A program made the translations under genes and the position numbers. A stretch of DNA of 64,000 nucleotides from JAEDHM01 sp964368645 (GTDB lineage: Bacteria; Bacillota; Clostridia; Christensenellales; CAG-1252), in the NCBI GenBank assembly GCA_964368645.1, contig CAYJBY010000001.1, positions 1 to 64,000 on the forward strand, read 5' to 3'. Numbering within the stretch: the first letter of the stretch is position 1; the number at the start of each line of letters is the position of its first letter. Under the pieces are notes generated by a model. That model was not told the DNA's origin and made no database searches. It saw only the letters and a program-made list of their open reading frames with translations. Positions 45,301 through 51,796 of this stretch are shown here, piece by piece.

Positions 45301-45565
45301 CGCGCTCAACGCAGGCGGCACTTTCAAGGTTACGGGCAGTTTCGGCGGCGTGCTGACGGGCAACGGCGGCACGGCGAACCTTACCTCAGCGGCGGCTCTC
45401 TCCTTAACCTCTATCGAAGGCTTCGGCAACGCTAAAAACGCGGCGATGGCACTTGCTAATATCGGTAAATTCTACACGGTTGCAACCATCACCGAAGCCG
45501 CACGCGGCTACGTAGGCGGAACGCTTACAACGCTTGCAAAGCAGGTCTATACCATCAATAACTAG
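39359..45565 (+). CDS. Giant InlB B-repeat surface lipoprotein
   Basis: 2068 residues; ATG preceded by AAACGGAGGAG. The signal peptide MKIGKRIALFSALVLVVGLLVCLACACS has a lipobox-like LAC/ACAC end. About 22 Listeria-Bacteroides repeats follow from residue ~32 to ~1620; the strand motif varies (YTVLFLNYDG, YDVTFRDEFG, FTVSFLDYDG, FDVRFLDYDG) while G-Y-x-F-x-G-W is kept. Residues ~1640-2068 form a Gly/Thr/Asn-rich, repeat-poor C-domain (TLNKALTALTSGATLVVKQNA..., ENGGKINCYGFIKGSGTVDVKSGG) with the ladder pattern of a right-handed beta-helix. It is 45 bp behind the other InlB-repeat gene and shares its architecture, so the pair probably arose by duplication and repeat expansion. No membrane or sortase anchor at the C-terminus. 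Confidence 0.9.
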   Translation: MKIGKRIALFSALVLVVGLLVCLACACSTVTIYSVKFSVDGQIVSTVSTAGTELKLPPDPTPATEEFEFAGWYYDNGTFNNPFNAEALQMVPLNASTTLYAKWNKLVTTYTVLFLNYDGSVLDTQTVVKGSSATAPDVRAREGYEFTGWSGSFSSVNSDLEIRTLYSPETFIVTFVDYNEKVISTDEVEKNGMATAPSLVDRTGYEFIGWSTGFDRVTSNLKVKAQYRIKTYDVTFRDEFGNVLKTEKVNYGGNAVPPVIPLEKEGYIFSEWSGSYLSVTSNVNLTAIYNVKNFTVNFIDTDGTLIVAKNADYGSSVIAPVVATAPEGYEFIGWDKDLSYIKQDMTVTACYKLSSFVVTFKGYDNVDIAKQSVNYGVSATAPEVTAPAGYEFSGWDGDFTNVKRTLTIRAQFVRSRYAVRFLNYDGSLIGDLQQIFYGEAATAPDTASLSRTGYTYREWDKAFDTITADTDVYALYDKNVYTVTFKDKSGALLSEQQIPFGEDAVPPATTDDEYNGYAHTGWSKSYQSISENVTIIAEYTPKTYILTEFWYQENQQLFGKTSGVKYGSSVSLTALPVRTGYTFEGWFADDNYLTAFDNDTMPADNTTYYAKWKEHTYNLSFEVGLGAENTNADQNGIGYAQTITLPAEDTVGKIGYNFGNWNTKADGTGTAYAAGATVSRLAASDAETVTLYAVFVPKVFDITLLGHNDVVFKELQLSYGSTYTVPEIGPENKYGWHFIGWTLNPTTGALMNNPNYTVSNSVNIYAVYEIDRFTVSFLDYDGNVIDGYVFEDVEHGSSLTPPDAPDPGAGYEFNAWDGDYSCVISDMNIRATRTQLSYGVKFFDWNGSQIGNTQYLHYGLAAEAPAVNPQTKLGWHFFGWDKAFDSVTEELDVTAVYAINTYSVTFKDEDGEILSTDTVDYGSGATAPEAPTAHKMINYRLSHFSAWDKDFDSVTADLIVTAVYAVDTYTVTFKDYLGNQIGTAQTVRYGDHATAPLSVAERTGYTFDKWLGNVNVPDETPAVAYTTAYRIYCDVEFEAVYKINSFTVQVYDTDDMSDYKLKSSFTADYGSDASLNASFPSAPKGLLSQELSAQYHFVRWGLKGGAEYNYSFVTEDIRLYAYYVKNSVNVTFYNTADPTMSAESYFVYGDIQTLNYGDSATAPTIPDSIEHYHFNGWSRDFTNVQENIKVFATYAIDTYTVSFYDGDSLMAAVTTAYGAAAVAPDTDKAPSDTLVYTFNGWDKSFDNITQDISVYADYTAATRYYVASYYNSDGSELTDLRESLTYNATLSAPANPSVADVPAFTYAFAYWTEESSDEHYTATDIAALKAVANRKFTAVYNAVPRTYEIVFQNWDGTEISRAAQNYNTRIAVPISPSKEEDNSYKYSFIGWTEVGGDGTVLTVSETANLRVQYAVTFKAAYSSTVKLYTIIFRDFNNAVITSVKVGYGTDIDTVIPNAPVKPSNGIYDYVFSGWSPTPVDVIGDASYLANYQSTLRKFDVRFLDYDGTVLQTEKVEYGSSAEYKGATPDGKVGHTFSGWDKSLDNVTDDMDVTALYTPNKQTLTFVISGAVSTRSVNYGTVYNYSQTNNSFPSVSTSDSMDGWLVAGSNTLLISGQSHVVKGDETFTALIRSYTAVIGNTGYSTLNKALTALTSGATLVVKQNAIFDQYVTGGTYNVVSGATLNIPYSAASGDITADGGTSSTEAGAAYLYTSLTVPENVTVKVFGTLQVGGVLNYAGGGVQGHTSGNHSEIVNNGTITVENGGKINCYGFIKGSGTVDVKSGGSVYEPYVVNDYRGGTITTMTYRKGDIAPYRQYSVNNVRCTLKINAGGNEYGWASLFASNKYNKTTTNLIGSNGIIRITSGYMLRTCAAKEIFIDLYGTGSDGALELTISGVTISTGDLFAAIPWNYNINVCSGSWTMGCKYKLMTGAAITVKNGATLNVSGSLIGYQEFNGDYWASSGGANEYNSRVYPSNLPAAIIALNAGGTFKVTGSFGGVLTGNGGTANLTSAAALSLTSIEGFGNAKNAAMALANIGKFYTVATITEAARGYVGGTLTTLAKQVYTINN

Positions 45566-45700
45566 GCTCGCACTATGTTAGCATAAGCTAGGGAACGTAC
45601 AATCACACGCCGTAAAAGCGAATAATATCGCGGCGGTACGGCTCTGGCAGGTACGCGGAACGCTTGCAAAGCAGGTTTATACCGTCAATAACTAGGCTCG
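45531..45700. repeat. Duplication of the 3' end of the giant lipoprotein gene
   Basis: The 40-bp segment 45531-45570 (last 35 coding bases including the stop, plus 5) recurs at 45661-45700, exactly 130 bp later, with two substitutions. The copy ends in the same TAG. Confidence 0.9.
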
Positions 45701-45729
45701 GCTAATGCAAGTATAAGACGCATATAATA

Positions 45730-45765
45730 AAAACCGCCGATTCGGCTTACCCGAACGGCGGTTTT
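45730..45765 (+). terminator. Rho-independent terminator of the lipoprotein genes
   Basis: AAAACCGCCG-TTCGG pairs with CCGAA-CGGCGGTTTT with one bulged A, followed by ATTAT. Confidence 0.85.
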
Positions 45766-45812
45766 ATTATCGGCTTTCGGCAGTAAAAGACATTTTCCGT
45801 CAAATACCTTCC

Positions 45813-45840
45813 TTTTGCTCACGGGTTATTAAGTTATACT
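45813..45840 (+). promoter_or_regulatory. Possible promoter of spoIIE
   Basis: TATACT (45835-45840) is 6 nt before the ATG of spoIIE. A -35-like TTTTGC lies 16 bp upstream, which is weak. There is no ribosome site before the ATG. In B. subtilis spoIIE is under Spo0A control; I see no clear 0A box (TTTGTCRAA) here. Confidence 0.45.
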
Positions 45841-45846
45841 TAACCT

Positions 45847-48132
45847 ATGAAAAAGCTACGCGGTGTGGATTTCCTACGAATATCCGTATATTTTTTACTT
45901 TTAACAATCCTCGCCGCGGCGAGGATTAACGGTTTGAGGTTCTTTTACCTCGGACTTTTCGCCGCACTGGTTTACCACAGACAGAATTTAGTGCTTATAT
46001 CCCCGTTCTTTGTAGCCGCGATGCTTCTAACGGAGTTTTCTTGGCAAAGCGCGGTATTGGCGGCTACCCCCGTCCTGATTTTCGGCGCGGCGTACTATAT
46101 ACATTACCTTTTCAAGAAAAAACTGCGGATTCTCAATATGCTTGCCTACTCCGCGGTGTCGCAAATACCGATTTTCTTTATTTACGGGACCTCGACCTCA
46201 ACGCTGATAAATTCTTTTTTTATCCTTATAGGCTCGATTTTATTCGCATATTGCTGTATTATCTTCGGTTACGCGGTTTTTGTGAGAGGAATGAGATACC
46301 GAGCTACCGCAAGAGAAACGACCGCCGGGGGGATATTGCTTTTAGCGGTTTCCTTGGGGCTGTATTGCATAGGGATTAAGGGAGTAACACCCTTTTACTT
46401 TGTAGTAGGCGCGGCAGTTACAGCGGCTTGCTTTTGTGACGAAAAGTGCGTAGCCTACGGCATTATCGTAGGTTTGGGAGCCTCGCTTGCTCACTGGGAA
46501 CCCCAAATCGCCGCTATGCTGGCGGTATGTACGCTATGCGGCTACGGCGTAAGGCGGTTGGGTTGTTACGTAATCGCGCTGACGGTAGTAATAGTAGAGG
46601 TGATTTTCTCCCTAGCCTTGGGGCTTTTTGCGGATTACGGCTGGATAAATTCTCTGCTTTTCGCGGTATCCGCAGGCGGTTTTTGCTTGCTTCCCGACAA
46701 GGTCAAAAATTCGCTTTTGGCTTTTGCAGGCACGGGCAAGGGCTACGCCGCCCGAACCATAGTCAACCGCAATCGACTGGACCTGTATTCCAGACTGACT
46801 TCGGTGGGAAAGGTGCTGAACGAAATGGAAAATACCCTGCTTGAAAGTATGGCGTCTATGCCCCCTGCCGAGGAAAACAAAAACTATTTGGCAAAGGAAG
46901 TAAGCCGCAGATTATGCGGAGCCTGCGAGAAAAAATCCTCTTGTGAGCGAGAACTGGGCACTACCACCGCTTCCGCAGTTTACGATTTGGTGGATAGCGC
47001 GGTGACACGAGGCAGGGCGACGATAGTTGACGTGCCGCCCTTCTTTGCCGGAAAGTGCCCTAACGTACCCACCCTATTGAAGCTATGCGGCGAAATTGCC
47101 GGACAATACGGAATAAAAAAGGAAATATCCGACGCGCAGGACAGCTCTAAGCTGATGATGAGCGAACAGGTTTCAGGTATCGCAGGGGTACTCAACGCCC
47201 TTGCCGCCGACGTAAAGAAAATCGTTTCCTTTGAGCTTGATATGGAAAGACGGCTGACGGACGCATTGTCCGAAGCTGGAATTATCGCCTCCGAAGCGGT
47301 GATTTACTCGGATAACAGGGAACTTTTTAACGTAATAACCGTTGTGAGGGAAAAGGACGCGGACAAGCCCTCCATAGCAGGCATAATCGGCTCCGTCTTG
47401 GGTTGTCCCGTTGTTCCTTCTACAAAGAGCAACTATACCGCAGGAATGGTAAGTCTGTCCTTCGTGACTTCCCCTGCCTTTGATATGCTTGTGGGCAGAG
47501 CCACAACCCGAAAAGCAGGAAGCGGCAAAAGCGGCGACACAAAAAGCGTTACCAAGCTTTCTCCCGAAAAACTGATGCTCGCCATCTGCGACGGTATGGG
47601 CAGCGGCGAAAAGGCAATGAAGGAAAGCAGTTGCGCGTTGGGTTTGGTTGAGAGTTTTTATAAGGCAGGCATAGAGGATACCGTTGTGCTTTCCCTTATC
47701 AACAAGCTCCTTAATATGCGCAACACCGACAGTTTTCAGGCTTTGGATATGGGGGTAATCAATCTACGCACGGGAGCCGCCGATATTATCAAGCTGGGTG
47801 CGCCCCAATCCTTAATTCGCCGTAAGGAGGGGTTTGAAATCATAGAGGGGGCGTCCTTGCCGATAGGAATTTTGGACTCGGTTAAACCCTCGGTCACGCG
47901 GAAAATACTCAGTGACGGCGATATGCTCGTGTTGGTTTCGGACGGTATAACCGAGGCGGTGGGCATAGAGGGCGTGGCACGAATCGTGGAGCAAAACAAA
48001 GTTTCCAACCCTCAAATGCTGGCGGACCTTATCTTATCCGACGCGTCGCAGGTGTGGGAGGGTGACGATATGACCGTGCTTTGCGCACGGCTTTATAAGG
48101 TTATCGGAAGAACGAAAAGAACGGGTTTTTGA
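45847..48132 (+). CDS. spoIIE: Stage II sporulation protein E (membrane PP2C-type phosphatase)
   Basis: 761 residues, near full length (B. subtilis about 827). Residues ~1-290 contain about ten membrane helices; ~300-530 are the regulatory region with a Cys cluster (RRLCGACEKKSSCE, also seen in clostridial SpoIIE); ~535-755 are the PP2C phosphatase with LMLAICDGMGSGEKA, a GAPQSLIRRKEG segment, DGDMLVLVSDGITEAVG and WEGDDMTVL, which supply the metal-binding Asp residues. It dephosphorylates SpoIIAA at the polar septum to activate sigma-F in the forespore. Its presence implies that the organism forms, or recently formed, endospores. Confidence 0.94.
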   Translation: MKKLRGVDFLRISVYFLLLTILAAARINGLRFFYLGLFAALVYHRQNLVLISPFFVAAMLLTEFSWQSAVLAATPVLIFGAAYYIHYLFKKKLRILNMLAYSAVSQIPIFFIYGTSTSTLINSFFILIGSILFAYCCIIFGYAVFVRGMRYRATARETTAGGILLLAVSLGLYCIGIKGVTPFYFVVGAAVTAACFCDEKCVAYGIIVGLGASLAHWEPQIAAMLAVCTLCGYGVRRLGCYVIALTVVIVEVIFSLALGLFADYGWINSLLFAVSAGGFCLLPDKVKNSLLAFAGTGKGYAARTIVNRNRLDLYSRLTSVGKVLNEMENTLLESMASMPPAEENKNYLAKEVSRRLCGACEKKSSCERELGTTTASAVYDLVDSAVTRGRATIVDVPPFFAGKCPNVPTLLKLCGEIAGQYGIKKEISDAQDSSKLMMSEQVSGIAGVLNALAADVKKIVSFELDMERRLTDALSEAGIIASEAVIYSDNRELFNVITVVREKDADKPSIAGIIGSVLGCPVVPSTKSNYTAGMVSLSFVTSPAFDMLVGRATTRKAGSGKSGDTKSVTKLSPEKLMLAICDGMGSGEKAMKESSCALGLVESFYKAGIEDTVVLSLINKLLNMRNTDSFQALDMGVINLRTGAADIIKLGAPQSLIRRKEGFEIIEGASLPIGILDSVKPSVTRKILSDGDMLVLVSDGITEAVGIEGVARIVEQNKVSNPQMLADLILSDASQVWEGDDMTVLCARLYKVIGRTKRTGF

Positions 48133-48161
48133 AAAAATCCAAGTACAAACGGCAAGACGCC

Positions 48162-48746
48162 TTACGCCTCGGGGAACACCAGTTTAGTACGGGCAGAATC
48201 GATTTTCGGCCGCGGCTTATCGGGTATCAGGCGAGCCTTATTAAGCGCGATTACAACCGCAGGTATCAACAGCAAGTGGCAGATTATGCCGGGCACGGCG
48301 TTGACGAAGGCTCCGAGTAAAAACATATCGAAGGTAAAAACGCCCTTGGAAACGCTTGCCATAACGTAACGGGCAAGCCCCCAAACCAGTCTGCCGCCAA
48401 TCATCGCTATGCAAAGCGTTGCGTAGGTAAAAACGGGTTTTCTGGGGAAAACGCGGTACAGCAGTCCGCTCAAGCCGCCGTAAACCGCCAGCTCGAAACA
48501 CATAGCCAAGCCTGTGGGAAAAATCGGCGGCATACCGAAGAGTGCAAACCGCAGAAGGGGTGCGATAAAGCCTACGCATATTCCGTAAGGGAAGCCGCAT
48601 AAAAAACCGCAAAGGAAAACGGGAATGTGCATAGGAGAAAGCGCGTTGCCGATTTGTGGGATTTGCCCCGTCAAAAAAGGAAGCACAAGGCACAAAGCCA
48701 AGCACATAGCCGCATAGGTCATTTTTACAGTTAATATCCGTCTCAT
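48162..48746 (-). CDS. ECF transporter S component (vitamin/cofactor uptake)
   Basis: 194 residues with about six membrane helices. The N-terminus MTYAAMCLALCLVLPFLTGQIPQIGNALSPMHIPVFLCGFLCGFPYGICVGFIAPLLRFALFG has the short-loop, Gly/Ala-rich pattern of S components that dock to the EcfT subunit. The GXXXPMHIPV segment is common in the Clostridia members of PF12822. The substrate cannot be assigned; no EcfA/EcfT genes are next to it, so it probably uses a shared energy module. A ~105-nt hairpin-rich leader precedes it. Confidence 0.82.
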   Translation of the reverse strand: MRRILTVKMTYAAMCLALCLVLPFLTGQIPQIGNALSPMHIPVFLCGFLCGFPYGICVGFIAPLLRFALFGMPPIFPTGLAMCFELAVYGGLSGLLYRVFPRKPVFTYATLCIAMIGGRLVWGLARYVMASVSKGVFTFDMFLLGAFVNAVPGIICHLLLIPAVVIALNKARLIPDKPRPKIDSARTKLVFPEA

Positions 48747-48852
48747 ATTCCGATATAGAAATAAAATGCGTTTTATAAAGCGGCTTCCTGCCGCTCACTG
48801 CGCGTAATCAAAACGTCTTCGGACGAGTAAGTTCGGCTTCCTGCCGAATAAT
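48747..48852 (-). ncRNA. Structured 5' leader candidate of the ECF S-component mRNA
   Basis: Between the predicted transcription start (~48852) and the ATG the minus strand can form TTCGGCAGGAAGCCGAA, CGTC-CGAA-GACG and GCGGCAGGAAGCCGC hairpins. The CGGCAGGAAGCCG hairpin is thus present twice, 55 nt apart. ACGTTTT and AAAACGC can also pair and enclose the third hairpin, competing with the second. It does not match the TPP, FMN, cobalamin or preQ1 motifs that I know. Confidence 0.4.
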
Positions 48853-48858
48853 ACATTA

Positions 48859-48888
48859 ATTATAGCCGATAAACTCCTCCGCTGTCAA
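48859..48888 (-). promoter_or_regulatory. Promoter of the ECF S-component gene
   Basis: Minus strand: TTGACA (48883-48888), 18-bp spacer, TATAAT (48859-48864). Confidence 0.8.
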
Positions 48889-48944
48889 CTGCCGCTCGCG
48901 TTTTTTCCGCCGCGGTCTTAGAGTCCGTTTTGTTTGTTTAACCC

Positions 48945-49024
48945 CTTGCGTTGTCTTAGCTCTTATATACTTTTTAGTGTTTCCCTTGCTTGACTTAGCT
49001 CTTATATACTTTTTAGTATTTTCC
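48945..49024. repeat. Two 40-bp tandem units plus a partial third
   Basis: Units begin CTTGCGTTGTCTTAGCTCTT and CTTGCTTGACTTAGCTCTT and share TATATACTTTTTAGTRTTT; a third partial copy starts at 49025. Confidence 0.9.
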
Positions 49025-49179
49025 TTGCTTAACTATCTTTGCTATTGCTCTTTTTCGGGATTATCCGCAGAATACGCCGCGAGGTATCTTATACGCATTA
49101 GCACAATCACCCTATCTATCTCCGCTTCCCTTTTGGGGATTGATTTTCTGCTCTTCTTAACTCCCCTTGTTCGGACAGC

Positions 49180-49211
49180 AAAAAGCCGCGCCCCTTTTCG
49201 GAACACGGCTT
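49180..49211 (-). terminator. Rho-independent terminator of the MerR-family gene
   Basis: AAGCCG...CGGCTT stem with a second inner GTTCC/GGGGC-like pairing; minus strand ends in TTTTT. About 70 bp after the stop codon. Confidence 0.7.
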
Positions 49212-49279
49212 GCCTGTTGCAGTCATACGGCGCACTCGGTACGTTATGCCGCCGCAGAACAGCTGAACAATCTTAAAAA

Positions 49280-50089
49280 CTACGCCTTTACCACGGGTAT
49301 TTGGATTTCGGTCAGCCACTCGTCCTCGGTTTCCTTATTCCACATTCCGTCGATATAACGCTCTCTGGGGAACTCAACCGCCTTATAGCCGTTCTTCTCC
49401 ACCCAGTCGAAGATAAAAGCATAAGCCTTGCCTAAACCTGAGTAAGAGCCTTTGTGATACACGCAAACCGCGTTGCCGCTCTTAAGACGGCGGAACTTGA
49501 TGGTGTCCGTTTCTTTTCCTGCCGCAGTAACCGCTTGAGCGTACTCTATGTTAATATCCTTTTCCTTGTACTCGCCGTCCAAATACGTAACGAAGCAGTA
49601 ATCCGGCTCGACGCATTTTATATCGGGGTTGGCGGCAATACACTCGTTAGCCGAGCCGAGAATAAACTCTGTTATTCCCGAAAAATCCTTGATAACGCCC
49701 TGCTTGTAATATACGGTGTATTCAGGTAATTCCTTGATAATAGCTTGATATTCCATACTTTGATTCTCCTTTATTCTGTTAATAAGTCCGACCAAACGGG
49801 CGCGGCGTTGCTCCGCCTCGGAAAGCTCCTTTTCCATATCGCCCAGTCGGGAATTGAGTACGCCCAGTTGAGACGCACCGCCGTTGATTTTTTTGACGTC
49901 CTCGATAGTCAAGCCTGCCTGCCTTAACGCTAACAACCGCTGAAGCTCGTTAAGCTGTTGAGTGGTGTAATAGCGGTAGCCGGTGTAGGGATCCACGTAT
50001 TCAGGTTTTAGCAAGTCCGCCTCGTCGTAAAACCGAAGCGTCTTGACCGTGGTCTTGGTAAGCGTTGAAAATTCTCCTATTTTGTACAT
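49280..50089 (-). CDS. MerR-family regulator with GyrI-like effector domain
   Basis: 269 residues from the ATG at 50089 (ACGGAG 6 bp upstream). Residues 1-70 are a MerR winged helix (MYKIGEFSTLTKTTVKTLRFYDEADLLKPEYVDPYTGYRYYT), 75-110 a coiled-coil dimer helix, and ~115-265 a GyrI-like/BltR-type small-molecule-binding domain ending ERYIDGMWNKETEDEWLTEIQIPV. Such proteins sense hydrophobic or cationic compounds and untwist 19-bp-spaced promoters. Exactly such a promoter, with a dyad in the spacer, drives this gene (50222-50252). The MATE exporter 1.7 kb away is a possible but unproven target. Confidence 0.92.
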   Translation of the reverse strand: MYKIGEFSTLTKTTVKTLRFYDEADLLKPEYVDPYTGYRYYTTQQLNELQRLLALRQAGLTIEDVKKINGGASQLGVLNSRLGDMEKELSEAEQRRARLVGLINRIKENQSMEYQAIIKELPEYTVYYKQGVIKDFSGITEFILGSANECIAANPDIKCVEPDYCFVTYLDGEYKEKDINIEYAQAVTAAGKETDTIKFRRLKSGNAVCVYHKGSYSGLGKAYAFIFDWVEKNGYKAVEFPRERYIDGMWNKETEDEWLTEIQIPVVKA

Positions 50090-50221
50090 ACTAATCTCCG
50101 TTTTTGTTAGCTTAACGACAGGCTGATGGTGCCTATGAGGAAATAAGATTACCCGGGTTGTGGCGGTTGACTTCGGCACTCCGAAAGGGGCTTCGGCACT
50201 TCGTTTTCCGTCATCAAGGCT

Positions 50222-50252
50222 ATTGTAATCTCTCCAGTAAAGGGAGAGTCAA
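50222..50252 (-). promoter_or_regulatory. MerR-type promoter with 19-bp spacer and dyad operator
   Basis: Minus strand: TTGACT (50247-50252), 19-bp spacer, TACAAT (50222-50227). The spacer contains the inverted repeat CTCTCC-N7-GGAGAG. The long spacer and centred dyad are the hallmark of MerR activation, here of its own gene. Confidence 0.85.
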
Positions 50253-50490
50253 GAGGTTTTTCAAACTTTTTTAGAAAAATTTTCCGCAAGTAAAACCCCT
50301 ATACCGACAAGCTTAACCCCAAGCTTCGCGGTATATTTCAATTTCCGAAAGCCGCCGTATGCTCAAGCCCGTTCAGTCGGTAAGCTGTCCTGCCGCATAA
50401 CTCAAGAAAAGCCCTGTCTTTTGTCAGATTAGTTTAATCCTCAAGCGGAACTGTCGGCAACCTACAAAAACCCTATGCGCAAGCGAACCC
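50253..50490. other. Intergenic region, nothing recognised
   Basis: About 240 bp between the MerR promoter and the stop of the FMN reductase gene. I see no hairpin with a T-run and no repeat. Confidence 0.5.
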
Positions 50491-51027
50491 TTAAGCGTCA
50501 ACTCCTGCTAGGTACGCCATTTCCATAGCTCGCGTGTTCTTAACCTCCCACGGACGGTAAACGCCGATACCGCGGACGGTTTTGACGATTTCCGCTCCGT
50601 TAAGACAGCGCAAAAAGCCGTTAATTGCCGCTAAGCTCTCGTCAAACGTATCCTTAGCGTTATCCGCGGCGGTCATAAAGATGTAAAACTGCTTGTTGCT
50701 CAACTCGGTATAACGGGGCAGACAGCGGTCGAAAAAGGTCTTAAGCTGTGCGTTAATGCAATAAAAATACACGGGAGTCGCCAGCACCACAGCGTCCGCC
50801 TCCGCGAACTTCTGCAACAGCTCCGTCATATCGTCGTTCTGGGTGCAAACGTGCTTTTTGGCGCAACCGCCGCAAGCGGTGCAGTAATTAATGTTTTTTT
50901 CCGCAAGGCGAACCTTTTCCACCTTGTTGCCCGACTCCGTTGCGCCGCGGATAAACTCGTCGCATAAGGTGTCGGAATTACCACCCTTGCGAGGGCTTGC
51001 CGAAATAACCAAAATGTTCTTTGCCAT
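50491..51027 (-). CDS. NADPH-dependent FMN reductase / iron-sulfur flavoprotein-like protein
   Basis: 178 residues from the ATG at 51027 (AGGAGCG upstream). Flavodoxin-like fold with the FMN loop ISASPRKGGNSDTL (~7-20) and a second phosphate/isoalloxazine segment ATPVYFYCINAQLKTFFDRC (~86-105). CTACGGCAKKHVC (~52-64) is the compact Cys motif of iron-sulfur flavoproteins of anaerobes; it may bind a cluster. Probably reduces quinones, nitro compounds or oxygen species. Monocistronic. Confidence 0.87.
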   Translation of the reverse strand: MAKNILVISASPRKGGNSDTLCDEFIRGATESGNKVEKVRLAEKNINYCTACGGCAKKHVCTQNDDMTELLQKFAEADAVVLATPVYFYCINAQLKTFFDRCLPRYTELSNKQFYIFMTAADNAKDTFDESLAAINGFLRCLNGAEIVKTVRGIGVYRPWEVKNTRAMEMAYLAGVDA

Positions 51028-51796
51028 AATTCGCTCCTTAGACAGTGTGCTATCCTCCGCGACCTGCGCGGACAAAAACCGAAAATCCGTACCCACCCCT
51101 CACGCGCGTATCTATATATAAAGCGCACCGCGGACGAGGGGGATTCTCCGCTGCCGTTTCCAAAAACAGATAAGCAATTATACCATATTAAGACAGACTT
51201 TGCAACAAGGGCGCAAGCGTTTCGCCCTACCGCCGCCCGATTTTGCGTTATCCCTTTTCCGTTTAGTCTTACAGCTACTATTCCGCTTTAGGTTTTCCTA
51301 CACTCTTTCCGCACTCTTTTCTGCCATTACCTTTTTCCGTTAGATTTCACCGCTCACTTTTTCGTAAGGATTTACCTAGGAGTAGCTCTACTGCCGTCCG
51401 ACTTTGCCGTTATCCCTTTCCGTTTTGTTTTAAGCTACCTATTTCGTTTTAGATTTTTTTCAACCTTTCCGAGCCCTTTTCCGACATCAGCTTTTTTTCG
51501 TTAGATTTCATCGCTCACTTTTTTGTGCGGTTGCATTTCAATAAGAAATTTACTAGGAGTAGCCGAATTACCGTCCGTCTAATTGCAATTTCTCATACTC
51601 AAGCACTCGCGTAGTTCTTTCGCGGCTTGTTGCCCCACTTATCGGGTTATTTCCAAATCTTAATAATTATTTGTTTTCAATCAGTTTGAAAATCGCCCTT
51701 TCGGTGCTATATTACCCTTGAGTAACGAGCCTACCGACTCAACGGGCTTTTGTCCGAAAACCCTTTCTCCGCGCCCGTACTTATCGAAGGAGCGTT
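51028..51796. repeat. Intergenic region with an imperfect ~160-180-bp tandem duplication (51236-51580)
   Basis: The block beginning CCCGATTTTGCGTTATCCC (51236) recurs at 51398 as CCGACTTTGCCGTTATCCC, with the same order of GTTAGATTTCACCGCTCAC and CTAGGAGTAGC landmarks (about 51342/51502 and 51377/51552). Identity is roughly 75-80 percent with indels. No coding frame. Confidence 0.75.

Noticed and set aside
50090..50215. 21-codon leader peptide upstream of the MerR-family gene
   Set aside because: No ribosome site and no regulatory residue pattern; probably chance.
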